DNA of 64,000 bases, from assembly GCA_026129405.1 (NCBI GenBank), contig JAHCID010000009.1, forward strand, positions 124,001 to 188,000, given 5' to 3'. Positions 1 through 8,705 of the stretch are shown piece after piece (the first letter of the stretch is position 1; every line of letters begins with the position of its first letter). This stretch comes from a bacterium. Its GTDB lineage: Bacteria > Desulfobacterota > Binatia > DP-6. The position numbers and the translations under genes were made by a program. The notes beneath the pieces are model-generated. The model was not told where the DNA came from, did no database searches, and was given only the letters and a program-made list of their open reading frames with translations.

Positions 1-1505
1 CGTCGGTCGCCGCGGTGAACCAGGGCGGCAAGCGCAAGGGCGCCTGCTGCGTTTACCTCGAGTGCTGGCACGCCGACGTCGAGGAGTTCCTCGAGCTGCG
101 CGACAACACCGGCGACGCGGCGAGCCGCACGCACAATCTCAACCTCGCCAACTGGGTGAGCGACCTCTTCATGAAGCGCGTCGAGGCCGACGCCGAGTGG
201 AGCCTCTTCGACCCGAAGCGCGTCCCTGCCCTACCCGACCTCTACGGCGACGACTTCGAGCGCGCCTACGTCGAGGCCGAGCGCGCCGGGCTCGCGGTGA
301 AGAGCGTGCGCGCGCGCGATCTCTACGCCCGCATGATGCGGACGCTGGCGCAGACCGGCAACGGCTGGATGACGTTCAAGGACGCGTCGAACCGCGCCTG
401 CAACCAGACGGCCCTGCCCGGCCGCACCGTCCATCTCTCGAACCTCTGCACCGAGATCCTGGAGGTGACGTCGGGGGCGGAGACGGCGGTCTGCAACCTC
501 GGCTCCATCAACCTCGGCCGCCACACGACGCGCGACGCGGCCGGCGACGTGGTCTTCGACTTCGCGAAGCTCGCGCACACCGTGCGGCTCGCCGTAACGC
601 AGCTCGATCGCGTGATCGACCTGACGTTCTACCCGATCCCGCCCGCACGCGACTCGAACCTGCGCTGGCGCCCCGTCGGCCTCGGCGTGATGGGCCTCCA
701 GGACGTCTTCTTCCAGCTCGGTCTTCCGTTCGACGCCCCGGAGGCGCGCGCACTGTCGCGGCAGATCGCGGAGGAGGTGTACTTCCACGCGCTCACCGCG
801 TCGACCGACCTCGCCGAGGACAGGGGCCGGCACCCGGCGTTCGACGAGACCCGGGCCGCGCGCGGCCAGCTCCAGTTCGACGCCTGGGGCGTCGTGCCCG
901 CCGACACCGCCCGCTGGGAGGCGCTGCGCGCGCGTATCCGCGCCACCGGGTTGCGCAACTCCCTCCTCCTCGCGATTGCGCCCACCGCAACCATCGCGGC
1001 GATCGCCGGCTGCGGCGAGTGCATCGAGCCGCAGGTGTCGAATCTCTTCAAGCGCGAGACCCTCTCCGGCGACTTCGTGCAGGTGAACCGCTGGCTCGTC
1101 ACCGCGCTGAAGGAGCGCGGCCTGTGGACCGACGCGATGCGGGCCCGGCTCAAGCTCGAGGAGGGATCCGTGCAGCGCATCGACGAGGTCCCCGAGGACC
1201 TGCGGGCGATCTACCGCACGGCGTGGGAGATTCCGATGCGCGCGCTCATCGACATGGCGGCCGACCGCGGCGCCTTCATCGACCAGAGCCAGTCGCTGAA
1301 CCTCTTCAGCGAGAGCCCGACCATCGGCGCGCTGTCGTCCATGTACTTCTACGCCTGGAAGCGCGGCCTCAAGACCACCTACTACCTGCGCTCGCGCCCT
1401 GCGACCCGCATCGCGAAGGCGACCGTCGCCGATCCCGCGGCCACCGGCGCCGCCGCCGTCGCCTGCTCGCTCGAGAACCCCGAGACCTGCGAGGCCTGCC
1501 AGTGA
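1..1505 (+). CDS. nrdA: Ribonucleoside-diphosphate reductase alpha subunit (class I), 5' end outside window
   Basis: This is the large catalytic subunit that reduces ribonucleoside diphosphates to deoxyribonucleotides in the cytoplasm. The reading frame is open from the left edge, so the N-terminal part is missing; about 500 codons are present. Counting from the GTG codon at 15, an N-x-C-x-E active-site motif is visible at about residues 143-147 (SNLCTEI). The partner cysteine lies in AVCNLGSINL, and the Tyr-Tyr radical-transfer pair is in KTTYYLRS near the end. A C-terminal Cys-x2-Cys tail (ETCEACQ) fits the re-reducing thiol pair. Its stop overlaps the GTG start of nrdB by 4 bp, so the two are almost certainly co-translated. 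Identity is firm; the true start cannot be seen. Confidence 0.96.
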   Translation, partial: SVAAVNQGGKRKGACCVYLECWHADVEEFLELRDNTGDAASRTHNLNLANWVSDLFMKRVEADAEWSLFDPKRVPALPDLYGDDFERAYVEAERAGLAVKSVRARDLYARMMRTLAQTGNGWMTFKDASNRACNQTALPGRTVHLSNLCTEILEVTSGAETAVCNLGSINLGRHTTRDAAGDVVFDFAKLAHTVRLAVTQLDRVIDLTFYPIPPARDSNLRWRPVGLGVMGLQDVFFQLGLPFDAPEARALSRQIAEEVYFHALTASTDLAEDRGRHPAFDETRAARGQLQFDAWGVVPADTARWEALRARIRATGLRNSLLLAIAPTATIAAIAGCGECIEPQVSNLFKRETLSGDFVQVNRWLVTALKERGLWTDAMRARLKLEEGSVQRIDEVPEDLRAIYRTAWEIPMRALIDMAADRGAFIDQSQSLNLFSESPTIGALSSMYFYAWKRGLKTTYYLRSRPATRIAKATVADPAATGAAAVACSLENPETCEACQ

Positions 1506-2524
1506 ACGCCGTCCAGCGCCCCGCCCGCCTCCTCGATCCCGGCCTCTGCCTGACGCTGCGGCCGATGGCCTACCCGCGCTTCTTCGAGATGTACCGCGCG
1601 GCGATCAAGAACACCTGGACGGTGGAGGAGGTCGACTTCGCCACCGACGTCAACGACCTGCGCTCGCGCTTCACCGACGCCGAGCGGCATCTCGTCCGCC
1701 GGCTGGTCGCCTTCTTCGCCACCGGCGACTCCATCGTCGCGAACAACCTCGTCCTAAACCTCTACCAGCACGTGAACGCCCCCGAGGCGCGCATGTACCT
1801 CTCGCGCCAGCTCTACGAGGAGGCGCTGCACGTCCAGTTCTACCTGACGCTCCTCGACACCTACGTGCCCGAGCCCGAGGAGCGGCATCGCGCCTTCGCC
1901 GCCGTCGAGACGATCCCGTCGATCCGCCAGAAGGCGGCGTTCTGCATGCGCTGGATGGACTCGATCCGCGAGCTCCAGCGGCTCGACACCCCGGAGATGC
2001 GCCGCCGCTTCCTCCTGAACCTCGTCTGCTTCGCGGCCTGCATCGAAGGGCTCTTCTTCTTCGGCGCCTTCGCCTACGTCTACTTCCTGCGCTCGCGCGG
2101 GCTGCTGCACGGCCTCGCCGCCGGCACGAGCTGGGTCTTCCGCGACGAGAGCGCGCACATGGCGTTCGCGTTCGAGGTCGTCCGCACGGTGCGCCGCGAG
2201 GAGCCTTCGCTGTTCGACGCGGGCCTCGTGTCGGCCATCGAGGAGATGATCGACGAGGCGGTCGCCTGCGAGACGCAGTTCGCCGAGGACCTCCTCGGCC
2301 AGGGCGTCGCCGGGCTGTCCGTGGCCGACGTGCGCCAGTACCTCGAGCACTGCGCCGACCAGCGCCTCGTGACCCTCGGGCTGCCGAAGCTCTACGGGAC
2401 CCGCAACCCGTTCGGCTTCATGGACCTCCAGGACGTGCAGGAGGTGACGAACTTCTTCGAGCGCCGGGTGTCGGCCTACCAGGTAGGCGTCGACGGCGAC
2501 GTGGAGCTGGATGCCGCCTTCTGA
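1502..2524 (+). CDS. nrdB: Ribonucleoside-diphosphate reductase beta subunit (class I)
   Basis: This 340-residue subunit carries the metal site and radical for NrdA. The GTG at 1502 is chosen because it forms a GTGA overlap with the nrdA stop; the open frame continues far upstream only because the sequence is GC-rich. All carboxylate/histidine ligands are recognisable: the Asp in TGDSIV, E-x2-H in EEALH, the Glu in CIEGLFFF and E-x2-H in DESAH. The residue four after the first ligand His (HVQFY) is tyrosine, so a tyrosyl radical of the classical type is expected rather than the Phe-containing class Ic form. The 3' end overlaps the ATG of the following importer permease by 14 bp, suggesting one transcript running into the B12 importer genes. 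Confidence 0.95.
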   Translation: MNAVQRPARLLDPGLCLTLRPMAYPRFFEMYRAAIKNTWTVEEVDFATDVNDLRSRFTDAERHLVRRLVAFFATGDSIVANNLVLNLYQHVNAPEARMYLSRQLYEEALHVQFYLTLLDTYVPEPEERHRAFAAVETIPSIRQKAAFCMRWMDSIRELQRLDTPEMRRRFLLNLVCFAACIEGLFFFGAFAYVYFLRSRGLLHGLAAGTSWVFRDESAHMAFAFEVVRTVRREEPSLFDAGLVSAIEEMIDEAVACETQFAEDLLGQGVAGLSVADVRQYLEHCADQRLVTLGLPKLYGTRNPFGFMDLQDVQEVTNFFERRVSAYQVGVDGDVELDAAF

Positions 2525-3557
2525 ATCCCTCCGCTCCGGCGCGGTCGCGCTCCCGTCCATCGGGCGCGCGACCGCGCGCCGCACGCTCGGCGTCCTCGTC
2601 GTGCTCGCCGCGGCGGCGGGAGCCGGGTCGCTCCTCGTCGGCACCGGCGACCTCTCCGACCCGCGGCTCGGGCCCACATACCTCGAGCTCCGCGGCGCGC
2701 GCTTCGGCGCCGCGTTCCTCGCCGGCGCGACGCTGGCGGTCGGAGGGACCGTCGTCCAGGGGCTCTTCCGCAATCCGCTCGCGGATCCGTCGATCCTCGG
2801 AACCACGGCGGGCGCCAGCCTCGGCGGACGGCTCGCGCTGCTCTCCCTCCACCTGCTCGCAGGCGGCGCCGCGGCCGCGCTGGTCGCGCCTGAGATGCTG
2901 CTCCCGCTCGGATCGCTCGCGGGCGCGCTGCTCGCGCTCTTCCTGCTGCTCGCGGTGCAGCGCGCGGGCGACGATCTCGTCGTTCTCCTCCTGACGGGCT
3001 TCCTGCTGTCGTCGCTCTTCGTGAGCCTCGGCGCCTTCGCGGCGACCCTCGCGCAGGACCGCTTCGAGCTGGCGCGTGCGATGCTCGACTTCTCGCTCGG
3101 CGGCGTCGGCGGCGCCGGCCTGCGGCGCGTCGCATTGGCGATGCCGCTCGCGATCGCGGGCATCGCCGCGGCGATGCTCTGGGCGCGCCCCCTCGACCTC
3201 ATGCTCTCCGGCGAGGACGAGGCGCGCGCGCTCGGGGTCGACGTGCGGGAGGTGCGGCGCGCCTGCATCCTCTGGACGGCGGTCCTCACCGCCGCCGCCG
3301 TGTCCGTGGGCGGCACGGTCGGCTTCGTCGGCCTCATCGTCCCCCACGCCCTGCGGCGGTTCGTCGGCGCCGGGCACCGCGCCCTCGTCCCTGCGAGCGC
3401 GCTCGGCGGCGGCACCTTCCTGGTCGCCTGCGACGTGCTCACCCGCGTCCTACCGACGCGATCCGAAATCCCGCTCGGCGTCGTCACGGGGCTCATCGGC
3501 GCCCCGCTCTTCCTCGTGCTGCTCGCACGCTCGCGGCGGGAGCTGGTGCATGTCTGA
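2511..3557 (+). CDS. btuC: FecCD/BtuC-family ABC importer permease
   Basis: A 348-residue inner-membrane permease of the FecCD family, which moves cobalamin, haem or iron-siderophores. About nine to ten hydrophobic segments are visible. The family signature region around GGTVVQGLFRNPLADPSILG (residues about 80-100) and a later GGTVGFVGLIVPHALR block (about 265-280) are typical. The ATG at 2511 overlaps nrdB by 14 bp, and the C-terminus overlaps the ATPase gene by 8 bp. B12 as substrate is inferred from the adjoining cobS-cobC-cobT genes and the binding-protein gene; a siderophore or haem substrate cannot be excluded from sequence alone. Confidence 0.85.
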   Translation: MPPSESLRSGAVALPSIGRATARRTLGVLVVLAAAAGAGSLLVGTGDLSDPRLGPTYLELRGARFGAAFLAGATLAVGGTVVQGLFRNPLADPSILGTTAGASLGGRLALLSLHLLAGGAAAALVAPEMLLPLGSLAGALLALFLLLAVQRAGDDLVVLLLTGFLLSSLFVSLGAFAATLAQDRFELARAMLDFSLGGVGGAGLRRVALAMPLAIAGIAAAMLWARPLDLMLSGEDEARALGVDVREVRRACILWTAVLTAAAVSVGGTVGFVGLIVPHALRRFVGAGHRALVPASALGGGTFLVACDVLTRVLPTRSEIPLGVVTGLIGAPLFLVLLARSRRELVHV

Positions 3558-4317
3558 GGCGGCGCTTGCCGCCGAGGGCATCTGCGTCGTGCGCGAACGC
3601 GCGTCGATCGTGCAGAACGTCGACCTGCGCGCCCACCATGGCGAGGTGCTGGCCGTTCTCGGGCCGAACGGCGCCGGCAAGAGCACGCTTCTCCGTGCCG
3701 TTGCCGGCCTCCTACCGCACACCGGTCGCGTGCTGCTAAGCGGGCACGACGCTGCGCGCCTGTCCGTCCGCGAGCGCGCCACCCGCCTCACGCTGGTCCC
3801 GCAGCAGACGGGGCTGCGTGTTGCGCTGCCGGCACGCGCGGTCGTCGCGCAGGGCCGCTACGCCCACGGCACCGCGCTCGCGGGTCTCGGCGCCGCCGAT
3901 CGCGACGCGATCGCCGGCGCGCTCGCCCGCACCGACACGGCTCACCTCGCGCAGCGCGCCTTCACGACCCTGTCCTTCGGCGAGCAGCGTCGCGTGCTCA
4001 TCGCCCGCGGCCTCGCCACCGGCGCGCGTGTGCTGTGTCTCGACGAGCCGACCGCGGGCCTCGACGTCCGGCACGCGCTGGAGCTGTACGTGCTGCTGCG
4101 TGAGCTGGCGGCGCAAGGGCACGCCGTCGTCGTCGCTCTGCACCAGCTCGACGACGCGCTCCGCTTCGCCGACCAGGCCCTGCTCCTCGCCGCCGGGGTG
4201 GCCGTGCGTAGCGACGTTGCGCCCGCGGTGATCGTGCCGGACGTGATCCGCGCCGTGTACGGCGTCACGATGCGCCCGGGGGCATCCCTCGGCTTCGCTC
4301 TGCCGGAGGATCCATGA
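3550..4317 (+). CDS. btuD: ABC importer ATP-binding protein (BtuD/FepC type)
   Basis: A 255-residue cytoplasmic ATPase that powers the preceding permease. It shows Walker A GPNGAGKST (about residues 38-46), the signature LSFGEQ (about 142-147), Walker B with catalytic Glu in VLCLDEP, the D-loop GLD and a switch His in VVVALHQLD. The ATG at 3550 sits inside the end of the permease gene. Its stop overlaps the next ATG as ATGA, so the three importer genes are translationally coupled. Substrate assignment as cobalamin rests on gene context. Confidence 0.87.
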   Translation: MSEAALAAEGICVVRERASIVQNVDLRAHHGEVLAVLGPNGAGKSTLLRAVAGLLPHTGRVLLSGHDAARLSVRERATRLTLVPQQTGLRVALPARAVVAQGRYAHGTALAGLGAADRDAIAGALARTDTAHLAQRAFTTLSFGEQRRVLIARGLATGARVLCLDEPTAGLDVRHALELYVLLRELAAQGHAVVVALHQLDDALRFADQALLLAAGVAVRSDVAPAVIVPDVIRAVYGVTMRPGASLGFALPEDP

Positions 4318-5405
4318 CGCGCCTGGGAGCCCTCAATCTCCTCGCGGCGGCAACGTGCGTCGGCCTCGCCATGCTCGTAGGGGTCCCGCCGTCGAGCCGG
4401 CGCGTGCTCGCGCCGAGCGCTTCGGCCGCCGCCGCACCGGCTTCACGCCTCGTCGAGGAGGACGGCCGCGTCGGCCTGCGCGACGCCGGCGGCTTCTTCG
4501 TTCCGCTGGCCGACTACCGCCGCATCCTCTCGGCGAGCACGGTAGGGGACGGGCTCCTCCTGGCGCTCGCCGAGCCGAGCCGCGTCGTCGCGTTCACCGA
4601 GTACGGCGCCACACGGTCACCGAACGCCTGGCGCTACGCCGGCAAGCCGACCTTCGCCGGCATCGCCGACGTCGAGGCCGCGGTCGCGTTCGAGCCCGAC
4701 CTCGTCCTCACCAACGGCTTTGGGGCGCCGGAGCGGCTCGCCCGGCTCCGCGAGGCGGGTCTCACGGTCTTCGATCTCGGCGAGATGCGGGGCATCTCCT
4801 CGCTGCTGGCGAACATCGAGGCGGTGTCTCTGCTGCTCGCCCGTCCCGAGGACGGCACGCGTCTCGCACGACGCTTCGTCGCCCGTATGCACGCGCTCGC
4901 CGGCGCGGTGCCGAGCGATGAGCGCCCGGCCGGCATCTACCTCGCCGTCTACGGCGACTCCCTGCTCGGCGGCACGACCGGAACCAGCTTCCACGACGTG
5001 CTGGCCGCGGCCGGCGTGCGTGACGCGGCCGCCGGCCGCTGGACGGACTGGCCACGGTACACCCCGGAGGCGTTGCTCGGGCTCGACCCCGAGCTGATCG
5101 TCACCCAGACCGGCATGACGGCGACCATCTGCGCGTTTCCAGGCCTCGATCGGCTCCGCGCCTGCGGACCCGGGGGACGCATGGTCGAGGTGGACGGCGC
5201 CCTCCTCGGCGATCCGGGCCTCGCCATGCTCGACGCGGCCGAGACCGTGTTCGAGGGCGTCCACCCGAGGCCACGGCGCACCCCTGACCATCACACGCAC
5301 GCATGCGCGGCGACGACGAGCACGGCGAGCAGGGCCGACTCGCACAGCTCTGTTCCGGCGCCGAGCGCATCGCCCGTCATGCCGCCGAGCCGTCGCCCGA
5401 GATAG
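4314..5405 (+). CDS. btuF: Periplasmic B12/haem-type binding protein of the ABC importer (BtuF-like)
   Basis: This 363-residue substrate-binding protein is predicted to capture cobalamin (or a haem-like ligand) in the periplasm for the preceding BtuCD-type pair. It has an N-terminal hydrophobic signal segment (LNLLAAATCVGLAMLVGV). The fold resembles class III binding proteins, with an EPDLVLTNG block at about residue 125, LDPELIVTQ at about 258, and a central helix. A natural family C-terminus would fall near VFEGVHP (about residue 320). The last 40 or so residues are Pro/Ser/Arg-rich and run antisense over the end of cobS for 115 bp. That tail is either a read-through extension or the product of stop-poor antisense sequence. 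Confidence 0.8.
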   Translation: MTRLGALNLLAAATCVGLAMLVGVPPSSRRVLAPSASAAAAPASRLVEEDGRVGLRDAGGFFVPLADYRRILSASTVGDGLLLALAEPSRVVAFTEYGATRSPNAWRYAGKPTFAGIADVEAAVAFEPDLVLTNGFGAPERLARLREAGLTVFDLGEMRGISSLLANIEAVSLLLARPEDGTRLARRFVARMHALAGAVPSDERPAGIYLAVYGDSLLGGTTGTSFHDVLAAAGVRDAAAGRWTDWPRYTPEALLGLDPELIVTQTGMTATICAFPGLDRLRACGPGGRMVEVDGALLGDPGLAMLDAAETVFEGVHPRPRRTPDHHTHACAATTSTASRADSHSSVPAPSASPVMPPSRRPR

Positions 5406-6025
5406 AGTCCCCATCCCCCCAGCGCGACCGGCGCCGCGAGCGCGAGCCACGGCGCCAGCGCCGCGGACGCCGCCAGGAGCACGCCGAGCCAGGTTGCGAG
5501 CGTCCCGGCACGCGGCGACCATCCGAAGCGCTCGCCGCTCCCGGCCGCGAGCGGCGGCAGGAGCTGCGACCATGCGACGGCGCCGTAGCGCGCCCAGGCG
5601 GCGACGAGCGGCAGCGCGACCAGCGCCACCGATCCGCGTGCGATGAGCGCGAGGAGCACGAGCTTCGTCGCGAGCTGGAGCACGAGCGCGATCACCCCGA
5701 ACGAGCCGACGTGCGGATCCCGCAGGACGGCGAGGAGCCGCTCCGGATCGCGGTGAGCCGCGCCCAGCCCGTCGGCCAGGTCGGACAGCCCGTCCAGGTG
5801 CAACGCACCGGTGACCCAGACCCATACGACCAGCCCTGCGAGCCCGCCGAACCATGGGTCGACCCGCGCGCCCGCGGCGAGCGCCAGCGCGACGCATGTG
5901 CCGACCACGCCGCCGACGAGCGGGAACCAGACCGCCGAGCGCGCCAGATCGTCGGGCCGGAACTCTGCCACCTGCGGCGTCGGCAGCCGGGTGAGGAACT
6001 GCACGGCGAGAATCAACCCGCGCAT
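5291..6025 (-). CDS. cobS: Adenosylcobinamide-GDP ribazoletransferase (cobalamin synthase)
   Basis: An integral membrane enzyme of 244 residues that joins adenosylcobinamide-GDP with alpha-ribazole (phosphate) to give adenosylcobalamin (phosphate). The family hallmark GALHLDGLSDLADGLGA (about residues 75-92) is present, followed by RDPHVGSFGV and several transmembrane stretches. The start MRGLILAVQFLTRLP is a typical CobS N-terminus. It overlaps the end of cobC by 13 bp and belongs to the cobT-cobC-cobS run. Its 3' end overlaps the tail of the convergent binding-protein gene. Confidence 0.93.
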   Translation of the reverse strand: MRGLILAVQFLTRLPTPQVAEFRPDDLARSAVWFPLVGGVVGTCVALALAAGARVDPWFGGLAGLVVWVWVTGALHLDGLSDLADGLGAAHRDPERLLAVLRDPHVGSFGVIALVLQLATKLVLLALIARGSVALVALPLVAAWARYGAVAWSQLLPPLAAGSGERFGWSPRAGTLATWLGVLLAASAALAPWLALAAPVALGGWGLYLGRRLGGMTGDALGAGTELCESALLAVLVVAAHACV

Positions 6026-6636
6026 GGAACCTCGACCGCGCCGTCGAGCCAGAGGAGCACCGCCGGCGATCCAGCGAGCAGCGAGACACGGAGCACCGCC
6101 GCGGGCGCCAGCGCGACGCGGAAGAGATGCGTCGGCGGCATCCCGAGCCACTCGGCGAGCAGCACGCGGAGCGGCCCCGCGTGCCCGACGACGACGACGT
6201 GCCCAGCGCGCCCGTCGATCGCCGCGGCGAACCCGCGACGCACGCGGGCGACCAGCACGTCCCACGGCTCGCCGCCCGGCGGCGTGGCCGCCGCGGGATC
6301 GGCCCGGAACGCCGCGAAGCGCGCGGGGTGGGCGGCTGCCGCCTCCGCGCCGCTGCGCCCCTCCCAGGCGCCGAACGCCATCTCGCGCAGATCGTCGACG
6401 ACGGCGAGCGGGGCGCCGGCGTCGCGAGCCAGCTCGTCGGCGAAGTCGCGGCAACGGCGGAGCGGCGACGTCGCCACCGCCGAGATCGGGGGGCTCATGA
6501 GGAGCGGCCGCCGTGCGCGCAGGGCCGCCCAGCCCGCTGGCGCCAGCGGCGGATCGTCCGTGCCGCGGAAGACGTGCGCCGGCCCCTCGGCGGCGCCGTG
6601 GCGGACGAGCGTAACGAGGAGGGGCGCGCCGCTCAT
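6013..6636 (-). CDS. cobC: Histidine phosphatase, probable alpha-ribazole(-5'-phosphate) phosphatase
   Basis: This 207-residue protein belongs to the phosphoglycerate mutase-like histidine phosphatases. The catalytic RHG motif is in TLVRHGAAEG near the N-terminus, and the second His is in VVVVGHAGPLR at about residue 150. Between cobT and cobS it most likely dephosphorylates alpha-ribazole phosphate or adenosylcobalamin phosphate during nucleotide-loop assembly. The specific function is inferred from position, because the family is broad. The start overlaps the cobT stop as ATGA. Confidence 0.85.
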   Translation of the reverse strand: MSGAPLLVTLVRHGAAEGPAHVFRGTDDPPLAPAGWAALRARRPLLMSPPISAVATSPLRRCRDFADELARDAGAPLAVVDDLREMAFGAWEGRSGAEAAAAHPARFAAFRADPAAATPPGGEPWDVLVARVRRGFAAAIDGRAGHVVVVGHAGPLRVLLAEWLGMPPTHLFRVALAPAAVLRVSLLAGSPAVLLWLDGAVEVPCAG

Positions 6637-7676
6637 CGCGCCGGCCCCGTCACACGCGCGTCGGTGAAAGTCGCCATCCCCGCGTGCAGCGCCAGCGCCG
6701 CCTGGAGCAGCGGCACCACCACGGCCGCGCCCGAGCCTTCGCCAAGCCGCATGCCCAGATCGACGAGCGGCTCGAGGCCGAGGTGACGGAGGGCGCGGCC
6801 GTGGCCTCGCTCGGCCGAGCGGTGCGACGCCAGCATCCAATCGACGGCGCGCGGGGCGATCGCACGCACGGCGAGCGCTGCCGCGGTGGCGACGAAACCG
6901 TCGAGCAGCATCGGGACGCCGCGCGCCGCCGCCGCGTGCTGATAGCCGGCGATCGCCGCGATCTCGAGCCCGCCCACGTACGCCAGCCAACGCCAGCCGT
7001 CGGCCCCGGCGTGGCTCCGCGCACGGGAGACGGCGGAAGCGACGATCGCCACCTTGCGAGACCGCGCCGTCGCGTCGATCCCGGTGCCGGCGCCGACGAT
7101 GTCGTCGGCGCTCTCGCCCGTGAGAGCGCAGACGAGACACGCGGCGGCGGTGGTGTTGCCGATACCCATGTCGCCTGCAATCAGCAGGTTGGCTCCCGCC
7201 GCGACGTCGGCGGCGGCACGCGCGGCGCCGAGCGCCTGCGCCGCCGCCACCTCGTCCGCCGTCAGCGCCGGCTCCGTCGCGAGGTCGCGCGACCCCGCGC
7301 GGATCTTCGCGTGCACGACGCCCTCGAGCCCACTCAGCGGTGCCGCCACGCCGGCGTCGACCACGGTGAGCCGCGCGCCGAGATGCCTGGCCAGCACATT
7401 GATGGCGGCGCCGCCACGCGCAAAGTTCGCGACCATCTGCGCCGTCACCTCGGCAGGGTAGGCGGACACCCCGCGCGCGGCGACGCCGTGGTCGGCCGCG
7501 AACACCGTGATCGCGGGCACGAGCGCCACGGGTATGCCACGGCCCTGCCGCGCAGCGAACCAGCAGGCCAGCTCCTCGAGGCGACCGAGCGCATCCGCGG
7601 GCTTGGTGAGGGTACGCTGCCGCGAGGCCGCAGCCCCATGGGCCAACGCGTCGGGACGCGGGATCGGGTCGGACAT
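6633..7676 (-). CDS. cobT: Nicotinate-nucleotide--dimethylbenzimidazole phosphoribosyltransferase
   Basis: A 347-residue cytoplasmic enzyme that activates the lower-ligand base of cobalamin to its alpha-ribotide. It shows the family blocks FAADHGVAARGVSAYP (about residue 60), GDMGIGNTT (about 175) and the C-terminal LGEGSGA segment with the catalytic Glu. The start MSDPIPRPDAL at 7676 is chosen over in-frame upstream codons because it gives the usual family length and leaves room for a 70-bp divergent promoter region. It heads cobT-cobC-cobS with overlapping ends. No cobalamin riboswitch fits in the 70 bp upstream. Confidence 0.93.
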   Translation of the reverse strand: MSDPIPRPDALAHGAAASRQRTLTKPADALGRLEELACWFAARQGRGIPVALVPAITVFAADHGVAARGVSAYPAEVTAQMVANFARGGAAINVLARHLGARLTVVDAGVAAPLSGLEGVVHAKIRAGSRDLATEPALTADEVAAAQALGAARAAADVAAGANLLIAGDMGIGNTTAAACLVCALTGESADDIVGAGTGIDATARSRKVAIVASAVSRARSHAGADGWRWLAYVGGLEIAAIAGYQHAAAARGVPMLLDGFVATAAALAVRAIAPRAVDWMLASHRSAERGHGRALRHLGLEPLVDLGMRLGEGSGAAVVVPLLQAALALHAGMATFTDARVTGPAR

Positions 7677-7708
7677 GCGGTCGCACACCGTAGCACGAAC
7701 GTCCGGCA

Positions 7709-7737
7709 TTGACCCTGGCTCACCGGGGCTCATAGCC
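7709..7737 (+). promoter_or_regulatory. Candidate sigma70-type promoter for the 7747 gene
   Basis: A TTGACC hexamer at 7709-7714 is followed by 17 bp and ATAGCC at 7732-7737. The -35 is good and the -10 is weak. It lies just before the gene, so the leader would be very short. This is visual matching only. Confidence 0.3.
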
Positions 7738-7746
7738 TTCGCTTCG

Positions 7747-8670
7747 ATGCCCCGTCCCCTCCGCATCGTCTCCCTCCTGCCGTCGGCAACCGAGATCGTG
7801 TGCGCGCTCGGCGCCGCGGCCGAGGTCGTCGGCATCTCCCACGAGTGCGATCACCCGCCCGAGATCCGCGACCGGCGCGTGCTCACGCGCGCGCGGCTCG
7901 ATGCCTCCGGCTCGAGCCGCGCCATCGACGCCGCGGTGCGCGCCGTCGTGCGCGACGCCCTCAGCGTCTACGAGGTCGACGAGGACGGCCTCGCCGCCCT
8001 CGCGCCCGACGTGATCGTCACGCAGGATCTCTGCGAGGTCTGCGCGGTGTCGCTGGGCGACGTCCGTGCCGCGGTCGCCCGCCTGGCCCATCGTGACGAC
8101 GTGCGCATCGTGAGCCTCACGCCGACGCGGCTCGCGCACGTCCTCGACGACGCCCTGCGCGTGGCCGCCGCCATCGGCCGCGTCCCCGCAGGGACGCGGC
8201 TGCGCGCGTCGATGACGGCGCGGATCGACGCCATCGCGGCCCGCGCCGCCCGCGCCGGCCGCCGCCCGCGGGTGGTGTCGCTCGAGTGGATCGACCCGCT
8301 GATGCTCGGCGGGACATGGATGCCGGAGCTGATCGCCCTGGCGGGCGGCGAGGCGGTGGGCGTCGCGGCGGGCGCCGCCGCTCCGACGATCGATGCGTCC
8401 GTGCTCGCGGCGCTGCGGCCCGACGTCGTCGTGGTGAAGCCGTGCGGCTTCTCCCTGGCGCGCGCGCTCGCCGAGCGCGACCTCATCGAACGCACGGTGG
8501 TGCGCCCGCTGCCTCGGCACGCGCAGGTCTGGGTGACCGACGGCAACGCCTTCTTCAACCGGCCGGGGCCGCGGCTCGTCGAGTCGCTCGAGATCATGGC
8601 GGCGTGCGTCCACCCCGAGGCGTTCGACGACTTCGCGCAGGCGCATGCGGCGGTGCTGACGCGGGTGTAG
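7747..8670 (+). CDS. Cytosolic cobalamin-binding-type protein (BtuF-like fold, no signal peptide)
   Basis: A 307-residue protein with the BtuF/periplasmic-binding fold. It starts almost at once with the family block RIVSLLPSATEIVCALG (residues about 6-22), followed by VGISHECDHP, and has LRPDVVVVKPCGFSLARAL at about residue 225. There is no hydrophobic signal sequence, so it is probably cytoplasmic. Such proteins are usually annotated as cobalamin-binding and occur near B12 genes, but their function is poorly defined; intracellular corrinoid handling is an inference. It is divergent from cobT across 70 bp, supporting shared regulation. A 35-bp gap separates it from the convergent kinase gene. 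Confidence 0.75.
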   Translation: MPRPLRIVSLLPSATEIVCALGAAAEVVGISHECDHPPEIRDRRVLTRARLDASGSSRAIDAAVRAVVRDALSVYEVDEDGLAALAPDVIVTQDLCEVCAVSLGDVRAAVARLAHRDDVRIVSLTPTRLAHVLDDALRVAAAIGRVPAGTRLRASMTARIDAIAARAARAGRRPRVVSLEWIDPLMLGGTWMPELIALAGGEAVGVAAGAAAPTIDASVLAALRPDVVVVKPCGFSLARALAERDLIERTVVRPLPRHAQVWVTDGNAFFNRPGPRLVESLEIMAACVHPEAFDDFAQAHAAVLTRV

Positions 8671-8705
8671 CCCGGGCCGCCGGCGGAGACGCCCCGCGCC
8701 GGTGA

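Noticed and set aside
62-1501. Long open frame upstream of and in frame with nrdB
   Set aside because: It is an Arg/Pro-rich shadow of nrdA in another frame; the NrdB protein begins at the GTG overlapping the nrdA stop.
2418-3496. Long minus-strand open frames opposite the btuC-like permease
   Set aside because: Arg/Ala/Glu-rich translations are typical antisense shadows in GC-rich DNA, and the plus strand encodes a recognisable membrane protein.
7677-7746. Possible cobalamin riboswitch between cobT and the divergent binding-protein gene
   Set aside because: Only 70 bp are available, and neither a B12 box nor the GGGAA/GCCACTG elements are present.
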